A stretch of DNA of 64,000 nucleotides from Kordia sp. TARA_039_SRF (GCA_006383075.2 SMNH02000011.1:63979-127978), one strand, 5' to 3'; shown: positions 43,574-54,256, counted from the first letter of the stretch. The notes: a model not told the origin generated them from the sequence alone. Made by a program: numbers and translations.

Positions 43574-45424
43574 ATGTTGGGATTGATTTTTACAACCATA
43601 ACACTTTTAATTTCGCTTTTAGGAAGCATGTTGTTTTTGCAACGAAAGTTCAAAATTAATGCTAGCTTCTCGCCTATTCTGACCTTTTGTGTATTAGGAA
43701 TATTGTTGACTTTTGGTTTGATGATTGGCATCTTGCAAATTGTTACGTATCTACTGTTTTCTCTTGGTTTGGCTAGTTTTGGATATTATCTATTTGATTA
43801 TTTCAGAAATGGCAGAAAAGAAATTCTCGTTGAATTTCCATTGCGAATTTTTATAGTATTGTTCGGATTGAGTTTTTTACTGTACGGAAACGCCTATTTT
43901 TCTGCGTGGGATGAATTCAGTTTTTGGGCAGTCGCGCTGAAAGAATTGGTCGTAACGAACGAAATGTACGGTTTAAACTTTACTGACTTTCCAGAATATC
44001 CGCGTATTACGACGTTGATTCAGTACTATTTCAACAAAACCATTTCAGGAAGTTTGCATGAAGGTATTAGTATTTCTGCACATGTAGTGTTTTCGCTAGC
44101 GTTTATTCCGATGATTTGCTACCAACGTAAAAAACACTATTTGAACCTGATTTTGACGTGTATCGTACTGTTTTTAGCGTATCAAGTGTTATGTACGCCG
44201 ATTTACTTTTTGTATGCTGATAATTACATTGCGATGTTATTAGGTGTCGGATTGGCGTTTTATTTTTTGATTGAGAATAAACAAAAAGCATTAGTATATG
44301 CCGCAATTCCCTTAGCGGCGTTGACCTTGACAAAACCAATTGGAATGTTATTTAGCGTCATTGGATTGGGAATTATTGGTGTAAATTATCTCTGGACGAG
44401 CAATATTCGCGCACAGTTTTTACAAAAAATAAAACCTTTAGCCATTGCAGGATTGTTGGTATTGCTCACTTTTGGAAGTTGGAAAGCATTTATTGCTGTC
44501 AAAAACACACAACCCATTTCCAAAACAACTACGCAGATTACGCTTGAAAACATTCAAAATCCACCAGACCATTATTACCCCATTCGCGATGCATTTGTGG
44601 ATGCGTTTTTCTTTGGCGGACAAGAAATCGGAAGTGCCATTTTAAAACCTGCAACACTGCAAAAAGACCTTAAAAAATACACTGGAATCAACTTGTCGTT
44701 TTTAAAAGATGCTTCAAACATTAAAATTAGTGCGCTTGTCGTGATACTGTTTTTGATAAGTATCGCATTATATTATAGAAAACAACTGCTCTCCTACTTT
44801 CCTAAAAAATACAGTTTTGCCATGTTAGCAAGTACAATTTTGTTAGCAATCATTGGTTATGCCATTTTATTATTATTTATCTATGCCTTTGTGTTTTACG
44901 AAATCACGCGAAAAGAAGCTGGTGAATTGGCAAGTTATTATCGCTATATGGGAAGTTTGTTATTGGCGTTCTTTTTCTTTTTAAGTATTTTAATTTATAA
45001 TTCTAAAAGAAAACACACATACTACATTCTGACAGTTTTGCTGCTTTTTCTACTCGTATTGCCACGCTCTTTTTTTCCAAATTTGATCAATTCTACACCA
45101 AAAACTACCGTAGAAAACAGATTGAATATCCAAAAACAATTCGCATCTATAATTACACAAAAAAACATCCTAAAAGCAGCGTTTATCAGTTATGACAATA
45201 TTGAAGATATTACACAATATCATCTAAAATACGAACTTTTACCAATTGAAGTCAATAACGAACCGATTACATTTACAGCATTAACAACCAACAAGACGAT
45301 TTCTGAAATCAAAGAAAAACTAGCAACCTATGACATCATTATTTTGAAACAAGAGGAAAGTGCTGAAATACAGCAGTTTTTTGTAGAAAATGGTTTTGAG
45401 AAGTCAATTTATATTTTGGAATAA
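43574..45424 (+). CDS. Polytopic membrane protein, GT-C-like
   Basis: 616 residues with about thirteen hydrophobic segments and a soluble C-terminal part of about 110 residues. After the third or fourth helix an acidic motif (SAWDEFSFWAVALKEL, ~112-127) resembles the first-loop acidic site of GT-C glycosyltransferases; a TLTKPIGMLF segment follows later. Three bases separate it from the methyltransferase, so the three genes 40944-45424 are probably one transcript. It may glycosylate envelope components; no donor can be assigned. Confidence 0.65.
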   Translation: MLGLIFTTITLLISLLGSMLFLQRKFKINASFSPILTFCVLGILLTFGLMIGILQIVTYLLFSLGLASFGYYLFDYFRNGRKEILVEFPLRIFIVLFGLSFLLYGNAYFSAWDEFSFWAVALKELVVTNEMYGLNFTDFPEYPRITTLIQYYFNKTISGSLHEGISISAHVVFSLAFIPMICYQRKKHYLNLILTCIVLFLAYQVLCTPIYFLYADNYIAMLLGVGLAFYFLIENKQKALVYAAIPLAALTLTKPIGMLFSVIGLGIIGVNYLWTSNIRAQFLQKIKPLAIAGLLVLLTFGSWKAFIAVKNTQPISKTTTQITLENIQNPPDHYYPIRDAFVDAFFFGGQEIGSAILKPATLQKDLKKYTGINLSFLKDASNIKISALVVILFLISIALYYRKQLLSYFPKKYSFAMLASTILLAIIGYAILLLFIYAFVFYEITRKEAGELASYYRYMGSLLLAFFFFLSILIYNSKRKHTYYILTVLLLFLLVLPRSFFPNLINSTPKTTVENRLNIQKQFASIITQKNILKAAFISYDNIEDITQYHLKYELLPIEVNNEPITFTALTTNKTISEIKEKLATYDIIILKQEESAEIQQFFVENGFEKSIYILE

Positions 45425-45510
45425 GCTTATTTGTTTTAAAGTCTGCTCGAGTTTCCAACCCAAAATTCATGACAATCTCTTTCTAAAAATAACAGTATTC
45501 TACTCTAACA

Positions 45511-48060
45511 CTAATTTTTAATTATTTTATATACATTTTTATAGCCCTTGGTATTTTCTTTAATTACTAAAAAGTAAAATCCACTATCAAAAGAAGACAT
45601 ATCTAGGTTGTTTTCTGAAGTTGTTTTTTCGAAAATTAATTCACCTGTTTGCGTAAGCAATTGTAAGCTATATATTTCACCATCCACACTATTCCAATTG
45701 ACAGAAGCAACAAAAGGGTTAGGATACACCTGTAATTTATGTAAACTATTATCATTTTCAACTTCTTCAATTCCTAAGGTCTGTGAAATATTTTTGTAGA
45801 CAGATATTAATCCATAAAATGAAGAATAGTTATCAATAAACAAATCATCTTTACCGTCATTATTATAATCATACAAAAGCAAATCCCCTCTGGTATATGG
45901 ATCAGACGCGCCGTAATAAGCTGTATAAGAGTCTACCGGAATTTTAGAGAAATTTAAAAAATCTGTTGTTTTGTAATAAAAAATATTGTTTGTGTATGTA
46001 ATACGATTATAATTCCATGCATATATCTCATTAATACCGTCGCCATCGCCATCAAAAAATTCTATATCTTCAATATTCAAATTTTCAATAATAATTGATT
46101 GAAAGTTATTTTGACCATCATTTTTGAAAAATAAAAATGAATATGGACGATTTGGATTTGTATTGATATTATACACAAAAAAATCTAAATCACCATCTTG
46201 ATCAACATCCTTGATTTTCACATGACTTCTACTGTAAGCACCCGTAAATGTTGCCAAGCTATTACCTGAAAATTGCCCATTTGTGTTTTCTAGCAAATTC
46301 ATTTCTGATATCCACTGATTGTTATCATAGTAATAATTGTGCATCAATAAGTCAATCTGACCATCATTATTAAAATCATCAAAAGCAAATGCAGTTGGTG
46401 TAATATTAGTGACACCATTGATTACTAAAGGTTGAATAGTCCCAAAATCGATTCCATTATTATTTCTTATCCAATAAAAACCACTACTTACTGTAGAAGT
46501 AAATAAGTTGTAAAGGATGATGTCTTTAAAACCATCGCTATCAATGTCCGCAAAAGAAACACCATTAGCTCCAAAATTAGTAGGAAGGTTAATCGATTGG
46601 ATGTATTCAAAATTATCGCCTCCTAAATTTTTAAACACTTTAACAAAATCTGCAAAATCTGCAAAATCGACAATGTCACCTATGTTGTCATTATTAAAGT
46701 CAGTGACATAATGAGTTATATCACTAGCAGCATTAGGATTAGATATTACACCTATCAAATTTTGCATTTCACTCAATTCATTATTCGAGGTTTTTTCAAA
46801 ATAAGCCAACCCTAATTGTGTGCCTACACAAATATCTTCAACACCATCTCCATTCATATCTATAACAGAGAAATCATTTGGTAATATAAATTGTTGAACG
46901 CAAATAGTTTTGTCTACAGGATTATCGATATCATTATTAATGAGTATCATAATATTTTGACTAGAGTTTGTAGTGTAAGTGAAATCTAAATTATTATCAT
47001 TATTGAGGTCTAAAAATTTGAATTGATTTAAGTTAAAAGTAGTTATTTCAAAATTTGCCAAAACTGTCTCAACAGGACTAAATACATTATTTTGAATCTC
47101 AAATTTATAGATATTATGATGATCATCTACAGTTAATAAAGCAACATAAACGGCGAAAACTCCATTCCCTTCATCTTTAATATGAATTGAATGATTATTG
47201 TTGTAATAAGTATTTAAGGGAATATTATCTACAACCATTACATCATTCACAACCACATATTGATCAAAATTAAAATCAAAATACTTTGCCCATACTGCGC
47301 CATTTTTTAAATATAATATGTCTTTGTACCCATTCCCATCTAAATCAATAACTCCAAACGATTCTAGCGAAGAAGTAGCCTGTAAAGGAGTAGGCTGAAT
47401 GAAATTACCAGTATCATCATCGTATAAGTGAATTTTCAACTTATTATAATCCCATATATACAAATCTAAATCTCCATCATTATCAAAATCCTCAATTTTA
47501 TGAATATAGTTAAATGTGCCTACCGGAATTAAAAACTCAGCTGGCAGCAGTCCTCCATTTTGATTATTCAGTAAAACGTATGCGTCATTGTTATTATTAA
47601 TAGCAATCAAGTCCGTAAAACCATCCCCATTATAATCAACTTTTTCAGGGTGAATTGAATAGGAACCATTAAAACTTTGAACGCTTGTTTCTGCACTAAA
47701 AGTACCATCTTGTAAATTATACAAAACTCCTATGGTATCGAATTGTTGATACGTTATTAAATCAGGATAGTTGTCATTATTTAAATCTAATGATGTAATG
47801 GGATTAATTCCAGTGGCTATCAAAGTTGACGGACTAGCATTAAAATTACCATTTTCATTCTTCTGTAATAGAGCATTTCTTGAATTAGGGACGCCATATT
47901 TTATAATATCTAAATCATTATCATTGTCGAAATCATCATAAATTATGTTTACACTTATGGAATCATAATCATATAGGTTGACTTTATCTTCAAAATTTAT
48001 TTGTCCTGACACTGTATTAAAAACAAATAACACTAAAGTAAAGAGTAGTTTTTTGTGCAT
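45511..48060 (-). CDS. Secreted FG-GAP/VCBS-repeat protein with T9SS domain
   Basis: 849 residues. Signal peptide MHKKLLFTLVLFVFNTVSGQ; then at least ten FG-GAP/VCBS-like repeats with Ca-binding loops of the type DxDNDxDLD (for example YDDFDNDNDLDIIKYG, EDFDNDGDLDLYIWD, KDVDQDGDLDFFVYN), forming one or more beta-propellers. The last ~75 residues (QVYPNPFVASVNW to YKIIKN) are a type A T9SS sorting domain. The protein is therefore expected on the surface. Binding role likely, no enzyme domain seen. Lone gene. Confidence 0.9.
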   Translation of the reverse strand: MHKKLLFTLVLFVFNTVSGQINFEDKVNLYDYDSISVNIIYDDFDNDNDLDIIKYGVPNSRNALLQKNENGNFNASPSTLIATGINPITSLDLNNDNYPDLITYQQFDTIGVLYNLQDGTFSAETSVQSFNGSYSIHPEKVDYNGDGFTDLIAINNNNDAYVLLNNQNGGLLPAEFLIPVGTFNYIHKIEDFDNDGDLDLYIWDYNKLKIHLYDDDTGNFIQPTPLQATSSLESFGVIDLDGNGYKDILYLKNGAVWAKYFDFNFDQYVVVNDVMVVDNIPLNTYYNNNHSIHIKDEGNGVFAVYVALLTVDDHHNIYKFEIQNNVFSPVETVLANFEITTFNLNQFKFLDLNNDNNLDFTYTTNSSQNIMILINNDIDNPVDKTICVQQFILPNDFSVIDMNGDGVEDICVGTQLGLAYFEKTSNNELSEMQNLIGVISNPNAASDITHYVTDFNNDNIGDIVDFADFADFVKVFKNLGGDNFEYIQSINLPTNFGANGVSFADIDSDGFKDIILYNLFTSTVSSGFYWIRNNNGIDFGTIQPLVINGVTNITPTAFAFDDFNNDGQIDLLMHNYYYDNNQWISEMNLLENTNGQFSGNSLATFTGAYSRSHVKIKDVDQDGDLDFFVYNINTNPNRPYSFLFFKNDGQNNFQSIIIENLNIEDIEFFDGDGDGINEIYAWNYNRITYTNNIFYYKTTDFLNFSKIPVDSYTAYYGASDPYTRGDLLLYDYNNDGKDDLFIDNYSSFYGLISVYKNISQTLGIEEVENDNSLHKLQVYPNPFVASVNWNSVDGEIYSLQLLTQTGELIFEKTTSENNLDMSSFDSGFYFLVIKENTKGYKNVYKIIKN

Positions 48061-48460
48061 TTTTTGGTTGAAATTTTAAATTAATATGATTTTTAGGTCC
48101 AATCAAATTACTTGGTGATGAGGGATAAATTTATTATTCTGTGGTATTGTAAAGATTGTTATTATTTGAAATGTAACCTAACTCTTTCAAGAATTGGTTT
48201 GTGCTCAAAACTACAATATTCTTATGCAAAGGCAAAATCATCTGGTTTTTTAATTTTTAAATTGATAAAAGTAAAGAAATTCATATGTAAAGAGGAATTT
48301 GCTATCATTTCAAAATGAATTTCATAATTAAGAAACTAGTAACAAAGTTGCTGACTAGAGTTTGTAAACAAACTCCATTTTCCATAAAAAAGCACAATTA
48401 TTCATTAGAAATAAAGTAATTTCGTAGTAATTTATATATTTAAGCCCAAAATCTATTAAA
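48061..48460. other. Intergenic gap, no gene seen
   Basis: Between divergent starts of the FG-GAP gene and the methyltransferase. It is AT-rich. One 68-codon plus-strand frame (48112-48318) has no start context, unusual Cys and Lys composition and no recognisable feature, and is not called. Promoters for both neighbours should lie here, but only weak matches to TAnnTTTG (TATATTTA near 48436-48443) are visible. Confidence 0.55.
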
Positions 48461-49276
48461 GTGAGTGATACACGTTTACAGGAAGTCTTAGAAGTCAATA
48501 AAAAGCAGAAAGAGTTCTACAATGTGAAAAAGAAAAATTTCGCAACGAGACTTTGGTCGTTTATGCGAAATAAATTGTTGTCCGATTTCCGAAAAGAACT
48601 GCAAATCAATGAGCAAGTATATGAAAAACACAAAGCTTGGCTGGGTGATTTGTCCGATAAAAAAGTATTGGATTTAGGTTGCTACGCAGGAAATCACTTG
48701 AGTCTCTATTTGGCTGAAAATGCCAAAAGCTATTTGGGAATCGATTTAAGCGACAAAGCTATCGGACAGTTGAATGAGCGTCTAAAAGACATTCCAAACG
48801 CCAAAGCGGAAGCAGTCGATTTTTTATCGCCAGAATTTGCAGAAACAGATTTTGACATCATTTATGCGTATGGTGTGTTGCATCACTTTGAAAGTTTGGA
48901 TTTACTATTTGGCAAACTCAAAGAAAAATTAGCCGATGACGGCATCTTAATTTCTTATGATCCGCTAAAAACAAGTCTGCCATTGCGCATTATTCGCGGT
49001 TTGTACCGACCTTTTCAATCGGATGCAGATTGGGAATGGCCATTTACAAAGAAAACCGTACAGCGCTTTCACAAAGAATTTAAGGTTGTTGAACGTAGAG
49101 CAATTTTAGGAAGTTCCAAATGGGCATTTTTCCTAAACTTGATTCCGATAAGTGCTGAAAAAAAATTGAACTATATCAAAAAATTGCATCAAAAAGATTG
49201 GGAACAATCCAAAACTAACGACCGTCATTTGTATACCTGCATGCATTTGACTATGTTAATGAAACAACAAAACTAA
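48461..49276 (+). CDS. Class I SAM-dependent methyltransferase
   Basis: 271 residues from GTG 48461; no closer ATG is available before the conserved part. Motif I is VLDLGCYAGNHLSLYLAE (~68-85), then YLGIDLSDKAI (~91-101) and DIIYAYGVLHHFESLDLLFG (~132-151), as in small-molecule or lipid methyltransferases. The C-terminal part is basic. It is first in a small operon with three microproteins and a cobalamin adenosyltransferase; spacing to the next ATG is one base. Substrate unknown. Confidence 0.82.
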   Translation: MSDTRLQEVLEVNKKQKEFYNVKKKNFATRLWSFMRNKLLSDFRKELQINEQVYEKHKAWLGDLSDKKVLDLGCYAGNHLSLYLAENAKSYLGIDLSDKAIGQLNERLKDIPNAKAEAVDFLSPEFAETDFDIIYAYGVLHHFESLDLLFGKLKEKLADDGILISYDPLKTSLPLRIIRGLYRPFQSDADWEWPFTKKTVQRFHKEFKVVERRAILGSSKWAFFLNLIPISAEKKLNYIKKLHQKDWEQSKTNDRHLYTCMHLTMLMKQQN

Positions 49277-49277
49277 T

Positions 49278-49436
49278 ATGAGTACAGAATTAATCGTTTT
49301 TATCATCATCGTTGCCGTATTAGCGCCTTTATTATTCATCAACGCAAGAAAAAGCAAAAGACGTCTCAACGACCGTAAAAATCGTGGGTTTATGAGTGAT
49401 TATTTGGATAAGAAAGAAAAGAACAAAGATGCTTGA
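49278..49436 (+). CDS. Small membrane protein (52 aa)
   Basis: ATG 49278 lies one base after the methyltransferase stop. The peptide MSTELIVFIIIVAVLAPLLF has one N-terminal helix followed by a basic linker (NARKSKRRLNDRKN) and a charged tail. The next gene starts inside its last codons (ATGCTTGA overlap). Close packing with real genes on both sides supports it as a genuine gene. Function unknown. Confidence 0.72.
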   Translation: MSTELIVFIIIVAVLAPLLFINARKSKRRLNDRKNRGFMSDYLDKKEKNKDA

Positions 49437-49557
49437 TTGGAAATTACCAGTTGCAATCGCTATTGGTTTTTTCTTTGTGTATTTGTCTAATAAAAAAGTG
49501 ATGAAAAAGTTAAAAAATCATCCAAAAAATAAAAAAGACGACGATCATGAGACTTAG
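49429..49557 (+). CDS. Small membrane protein (42 aa)
   Basis: ATG 49429 overlaps the previous stop by eight bases. It encodes MLDWKLPVAIAIGFFFVYLS, one helix, then a Lys- and Asp-rich tail (KKVMKKLKNHPKNKKDDDH). It overlaps the next start by eleven bases. No family recognised. Confidence 0.65.
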   Translation: MLDWKLPVAIAIGFFFVYLSNKKVMKKLKNHPKNKKDDDHET

Positions 49558-49630
49558 AATCATCCTCATTGCGGTTATTGTTGGAATTATTCTTTTGTAT
49601 GCGTATCAGCGTAACAGGAGAAACCGATAA
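49547..49630 (+). CDS. Small membrane peptide (27 aa)
   Basis: ATG 49547 begins within the last codons of the previous gene. The peptide MRLRIILIAVIVGIILLYAY ends in QRNRRNR: one helix with a basic tail. It could be an independent product or a by-product of coupled translation. Supported mainly by overlap and by the shared layout of the three peptides. Confidence 0.5.
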   Translation: MRLRIILIAVIVGIILLYAYQRNRRNR

Positions 49631-49649
49631 ATTGTTAAGAAAAAGAAAC

Positions 49650-50225
49650 ATGAAAATTTACACAAAAACAGGCGATAAAGGAACCACTGCCCTATTTGGC
49701 GGCACGCGCGTTCCTAAACATCATATTCGTATTGACAGTTACGGAACGGTTGACGAACTCAATTCACATATTGGCTTATTGCGCGATCAGGATATCAATC
49801 CGCATTATCAAAACGTATTGATGGAAATTCAGGATTTGCTTTTTACGGTTGGAGCGGTGCTCGCTACCGATCCTGAAAAGGCAACTTTAAAAAACGGAAA
49901 AGACCGTTTAAACATTCCTAAAATTTCAGAAGCAGAAGTAGCTGTATTAGAAAAAGAAATGGACACCATGAATGCCGAATTGCCACCAATGACTCATTTT
50001 GTCTTGCCTGGCGGACATCAAACCGTGTCATTCTGTCATATTGCGCGTTGTGTGTGTCGCAGAGCAGAACGTTTAGCCACAGCACTTTACGAAGTAGAAC
50101 CGTTTGACGAATATACGCTAAAGTACCTAAACCGACTTTCTGACTACCTTTTTGTGTTGGCACGAAAGTTGTCGCATGATTTGCAAGCGAACGAAATAAA
50201 ATGGATTCCTAAAAAGAATTCGTAA
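49650..50225 (+). CDS. Cob(I)alamin adenosyltransferase (PduO type)
   Basis: Adds the 5'-deoxyadenosyl group of ATP to reduced cobalamin. 191 residues from ATG 49650: the ATP-binding N-terminus MKIYTKTGDKGTTALFGGTR, DSYGTVDELNSHIGLL (~28-43), and a helix with HIARCVCRRAERLA (~130-143), whose Arg and Glu line the active site, ending in NRLSDYLFVLARKL (~166-179). The family forms trimers. Frame upstream of this ATG overlaps the microprotein and lacks conservation. Operon with 48461-49630. Confidence 0.93.
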   Translation: MKIYTKTGDKGTTALFGGTRVPKHHIRIDSYGTVDELNSHIGLLRDQDINPHYQNVLMEIQDLLFTVGAVLATDPEKATLKNGKDRLNIPKISEAEVAVLEKEMDTMNAELPPMTHFVLPGGHQTVSFCHIARCVCRRAERLATALYEVEPFDEYTLKYLNRLSDYLFVLARKLSHDLQANEIKWIPKKNS

Positions 50226-50300
50226 ATCATTCAAAATTAAGGAAATAAGCTTCCTTTAAAATACGTTCTTAAAAATAATGTGTAAATAATGATTTTTTTA

Positions 50301-50331
50301 CTTGACTTTTTCATTTAAAAATTTATTTTTG
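50301..50331 (+). promoter_or_regulatory. Promoter of the DUF2795 gene and possibly secA
   Basis: The box TATTTTTG (50324-50331) matches TAnnTTTG, with CTTG at 50301-50304 at the usual -33 distance (19-base spacer). Start codon 50354 is 23 bases downstream. It may also serve secA by read-through of the hairpin at 50593-50623. Confidence 0.6.
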
Positions 50332-50353
50332 CAAAAAATTAATATCGAAAAAT

Positions 50354-50575
50354 ATGTATTGGACATTAGAACTAGCATCGCATTTAAGTGATGCGCCTTG
50401 GCCAGCTACAAAAGACGAGTTGATCGATTATGCCATTAGAACAGGAGCTCCGTTAGAAGTTGTAGAAAACTTACAATCTATTGAAGATGAAGGAGATTCT
50501 TATGAATCTATTGAAGAAATTTGGCCAGACTACCCTACAGAGGAAGATTACCTCTGGAACGAAGATGAATACTAA
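50354..50575 (+). CDS. DUF2795-type small protein
   Basis: 73 residues, acidic. MYWTLELASHLSDAPWPATK leads into the DUF2795 helix bundle (DELIDYAIRTGAPLEVVENL) and ends in a very acidic tail (EEIWPDYPTEEDYLW). The protein is highly conserved in Bacteroidota and is often placed directly before secA, as here. Function unknown. A terminator-like hairpin separates it from secA. Confidence 0.85.
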   Translation: MYWTLELASHLSDAPWPATKDELIDYAIRTGAPLEVVENLQSIEDEGDSYESIEEIWPDYPTEEDYLWNEDEY

Positions 50576-50592
50576 AATAAATGTAACCAAGG

Positions 50593-50623
50593 AAAAAAGT
50601 CTCCATATCGAGGCTTTTTTTTT
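50593..50623 (+). terminator. Hairpin with U-run before secA
   Basis: AAAAGTCTC and GAGGCTTTT form a stem around CATATC, followed by a run of T. It looks like an intrinsic terminator, but it lies only about 26 bases from the secA ATG with no separate promoter evident in between, so an attenuator is possible. Confidence 0.65.
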
Positions 50624-50648
50624 GGTTTAATACAAAACCACATACACT

Positions 50649-53600
50649 ATGAGTTTTTTAAATTCAGTGTTGAAAATGTTTGTTGGAGATAAATCCAAAA
50701 AAGACATTAAAGGCATCCAACCAATTGTTGATAAAATCAAAGAATACGAGCAACAACTAGGACAGTTATCGCTTGATGAGTTGAGAGCTAAAACAACACA
50801 ATTTAAGTCGCGCATTACAGAAGCGTGCAAAGAAGTAAACGACAAAATAACTGCTTTACAAAAAGAAGCAGAAAGCATCTCAGATATTGAGCGTAAAGAA
50901 GATATCTATCAAGAAATTGATACACTACGCGATGAAGAATATACCATTTCTGAAGGTGTTTTAGCTGAAATCCTTCCAGAAGCATTTGCGGTTGTAAAAG
51001 AAACTGCAAAACGCTTTACACACAACACAGAATTAACCGTTACGGCAACTCCGTACGACAGAGAATTATCTGGAACGTACGATTATGTAACCTTAGATGA
51101 CGACAAAGCAATTTGGCAAAACTCTTGGGATGCTGCTGGAAAGCAAGTTACGTGGGACATGATTCACTACGATGTACAGTTAATTGGTGGTATTACCATG
51201 CACCAAGGGAAAATTGCCGAAATGCAAACGGGAGAAGGAAAAACTTTAGTGGCAACACTTCCTGTGTACTTAAATGCGCTTACTGGAAAAGGTGTGCATT
51301 TGGTAACGGTGAACGACTATTTGGCAAAACGTGATAGCGCATGGATGGCACCTATTTTTCAGTTTCATGGTTTGTCAGTAGATTGTATCGATTACCATCA
51401 ACCGAATTCAGATGCGCGTCGTAAAGCGTATTTGGCTGACATTACGTATGGAACGAATAACGAATTTGGTTTTGATTACTTGCGTGATAATATGTCGCAT
51501 TCGCCAAACGATTTGGTACAACGTCCACACAACTATGCCATTGTCGATGAGGTCGATTCTGTATTGGTCGATGATGCACGTACGCCGTTGATTATCTCTG
51601 GACCGATTCCAAAAGGAGATTTACACGAATTTAACGAGCTTAAGCCAAAAGTTTCTGATTTGGTACAAAAGCAGCGTCAATACCTAACAGGCGTTCTAGC
51701 GGAAGCTAAAAAACTTATCAAAGACGGCGAAACGAAAGAAGGTGGATTTTTACTTTTGAGAGTCTACAGAGGTTTGCCAAAAAATAAAGCATTAATCAAG
51801 TTTTTAAGTCAAGAAGGAATCAAGCAATTGCTTCAAAAAACAGAAAACTTTTACATGCAAGACAACAATCGCGAAATGCACAAAGTAGATGCAGAATTGC
51901 TATTCGTGATTGAAGAAAAAAACAATCAAATTGATTTAACAGACAAAGGAATTGAGTATTTATCTGCGGGAAGCAACGATAAAGATTTCTTTGTCATGCC
52001 TGATATTGGTGGCGAAATTGCCAAAATTGAAGCGCAAGAACTCGATAAGGAAAAAGAAGTTGAACTGAAAGAAGAATTGTTCAACGAATTTCAAGTGAAA
52101 AGTGAGCGTATTCACACCATGAACCAGTTGTTGAAAGCCTACACGCTTTTTGAAAAAGATGTAGAATATGTGGTGATGGACAACAAGGTAAAAATCGTAG
52201 ACGAACAAACGGGTCGTATTATGGACGGACGTCGTTATTCTGACGGATTGCACCAAGCGATTGAAGCCAAAGAAAATGTAAAGATTGAAGACGCGACACA
52301 AACGTTCGCAACGATTACTTTGCAGAACTACTTTAGAATGTATCGTAAACTTTCAGGAATGACAGGTACGGCGATTACGGAGGCTGGCGAATTCTGGGAA
52401 ATTTACAAATTGGATGTCGTAGAAATTCCAACCAACCGTCCAATTGCACGAAAAGACAAAGAAGATTTAATCTACAAAACAAAACGCGAAAAATACAACG
52501 CAATTATTGACGAAGTTACCGAATTATCAAAACAAGGAAGACCTGTATTGATTGGTACAACGTCGGTAGAAATCTCGGAATTGTTAGGAAGAATGCTTTC
52601 TATCCGAAAAATTCCGCACAACGTATTGAACGCGAAATTGCACCAACGAGAAGCAGATATTGTTGCAGAAGCTGGTCGTCCAGGTCAGGTAACGATTGCT
52701 ACCAACATGGCAGGTCGTGGTACGGATATTAAGTTGAGTGATGAAGTAAAAGCAGCTGGCGGATTGGCAATCATTGGTACGGAACGTCACGATTCACGTC
52801 GTGTAGATAGACAGTTACGTGGTCGTTCTGGTCGTCAAGGAGATCCTGGAAGCTCGCAGTTTTATGTGTCTTTGGAAGATAACTTGATGCGTTTGTTCGG
52901 TTCTGACAGAGTAGCAAAAATGATGGACCGACTTGGTTTGAAAGAAGGTGAAGTGATTCAGCATTCCATGATGACCAAATCTATTGAGCGTGCACAGAAA
53001 AAAGTAGAAGAAAACAACTTCGGAATTCGTAAGCGTTTGTTAGAATATGATGATGTGATGAATGCGCAACGTGAAGTTGTCTACAAACGTCGTCGTCACG
53101 CATTGCACGGAGAGCGTTTAAAGGTAGATATTTCGAATATGGTATACGACACTACCGAAATCATCGTGCAAACGAACAAAACGGCAAATGACTTTAAAAA
53201 CTTTGAATTTGAATTGATTCGTTATTTTGCTTTACCAGCAAGTCCTATTACAGAAGATGAGTTTTCAAAAATGTCTGAAGAACAAATTATTGGCAAAGTA
53301 TACACCGCTGTTTTCAAAAACTATCATGAGAAGATGGAGCTAAATGCCGAAATGGTATATCCAGTCATCAAGCAAGTGTATGAAAACCCAGAAAATAAAT
53401 ACGAGCGTATTGTTGTAAAATTTACGGATGGCGTAAAAGAATTAAACGTTGTCAGTGACTTAAAAGAAGCATACGAATCGCAAGGAAAGCAATTGGTAAA
53501 CGATTTTGAAAAGAATATTTCGTTAGCTATTATTGACGATGCTTGGAAAACGCACTTACGTAAGATGGACGAATTGAAACAATCGGTTCAGTTGGCAGTT

Positions 53601-54017
53601 CACGAACAAAAAGATCCGTTATTAATTTATAAGTTTGAAGCATTTAAACTATTCGAACAAGTTATTGATAAGGTAAATCGTGAAATTTTATCGTTCTTGT
53701 TTAAAGGTGAATTGGCAGACAACAATCCAGATCGTGTTCGTGAAGCACGTGAACAAAAACGTAAAAAAGACGATTACACGACTTCTAAAGAAGAAGTTTT
53801 AAACAGCGACGAAAAAGAAGCGGCGCAACGTGCTGCCATGCAGCAATCACAACAGCGTCCGCAAATTACGGAAACGATTGTTCGCGAGAAGCCAAAAATT
53901 GGTCGTAACGAACGTGTTACCATCAAAAACGTCATGACAGGCGAAAACAAAACTTTAAAGTTTAAGCAAGCTGAACCATTGATTAACAAAGGTCAGTGGG
54001 TAATTGTAGAAGAATAG
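50649..54017 (+). CDS. secA: Preprotein translocase ATPase SecA
   Basis: ATPase motor of the Sec pathway. 1122 residues: Walker A QTGEGKT at ~193-199, DEVD box at ~300-303 followed by [12 protein letters not shown], and helicase domain 2 with [12 protein letters not shown] (~675-686) and [15 protein letters not shown] (~715-729). E. coli SecA has 901 residues and its Walker A near 102-109. The N-terminal domain here carries about 90 extra residues (roughly 60-105 and 130-170), as is normal in flavobacterial SecA. The C-terminus ends KGQWVIVEE without the Cys-rich zinc motif. Confidence 0.97.
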   Translation: MSFLNSVLKMFVGDKSKKDIKGIQPIVDKIKEYEQQLGQLSLDELRAKTTQFKSRITEACKEVNDKITALQKEAESISDIERKEDIYQEIDTLRDEEYTISEGVLAEILPEAFAVVKETAKRFTHNTELTVTATPYDRELSGTYDYVTLDDDKAIWQNSWDAAGKQVTWDMIHYDVQLIGGITMHQGKIAEMQTGEGKTLVATLPVYLNALTGKGVHLVTVNDYLAKRDSAWMAPIFQFHGLSVDCIDYHQPNSDARRKAYLADITYGTNNEFGFDYLRDNMSHSPNDLVQRPHNYAIVDEVDSVLVDDARTPLIISGPIPKGDLHEFNELKPKVSDLVQKQRQYLTGVLAEAKKLIKDGETKEGGFLLLRVYRGLPKNKALIKFLSQEGIKQLLQKTENFYMQDNNREMHKVDAELLFVIEEKNNQIDLTDKGIEYLSAGSNDKDFFVMPDIGGEIAKIEAQELDKEKEVELKEELFNEFQVKSERIHTMNQLLKAYTLFEKDVEYVVMDNKVKIVDEQTGRIMDGRRYSDGLHQAIEAKENVKIEDATQTFATITLQNYFRMYRKLSGMTGTAITEAGEFWEIYKLDVVEIPTNRPIARKDKEDLIYKTKREKYNAIIDEVTELSKQGRPVLIGTTSVEISELLGRMLSIRKIPHNVLNAKLHQREADIVAEAGRPGQVTIATNMAGRGTDIKLSDEVKAAGGLAIIGTERHDSRRVDRQLRGRSGRQGDPGSSQFYVSLEDNLMRLFGSDRVAKMMDRLGLKEGEVIQHSMMTKSIERAQKKVEENNFGIRKRLLEYDDVMNAQREVVYKRRRHALHGERLKVDISNMVYDTTEIIVQTNKTANDFKNFEFELIRYFALPASPITEDEFSKMSEEQIIGKVYTAVFKNYHEKMELNAEMVYPVIKQVYENPENKYERIVVKFTDGVKELNVVSDLKEAYESQGKQLVNDFEKNISLAIIDDAWKTHLRKMDELKQSVQLAVHEQKDPLLIYKFEAFKLFEQVIDKVNREILSFLFKGELADNNPDRVREAREQKRKKDDYTTSKEEVLNSDEKEAAQRAAMQQSQQRPQITETIVREKPKIGRNERVTIKNVMTGENKTLKFKQAEPLINKGQWVIVEE

Positions 54018-54096
54018 CTTCGACAGGCTTCGAGTGCCTCAGCCTGACTTGCATACTTGTACTTTAGACTTGCTACAGTACTTTGCTTAAAGTTTT

Positions 54097-54130
54097 AAAA
54101 ACTCTCAAGGAAACTTGGGAGTTTTTGTTT
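54097..54130 (+). terminator. Intrinsic terminator of secA
   Basis: Stem AAAAACTCTCAAG / CTTGGGAGTTTTT with a GAAA loop, followed by a T run. It is 80 bases after the secA stop. Confidence 0.85.
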
Positions 54131-54256
54131 TTGGATTGAAAAATTGAACGATATAAAGATTGAATTACTCAAATATAGTATCTTGGACAAAAAACTAATT
54201 AGCCTGACTAATCACACAAAAAAATCATAAACTCACTAAAAAACTAATTTAATAAA

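Noticed and set aside
48112-48318. 68-codon plus-strand gene
   Set aside because: Unusual composition, no recognisable domain, no leader, and it lies in a divergent promoter gap.
49569-49649. Upstream start for the cobalamin adenosyltransferase
   Set aside because: These codons overlap the third microprotein; the conserved MKIYTKTGDKGT begins at 49650.
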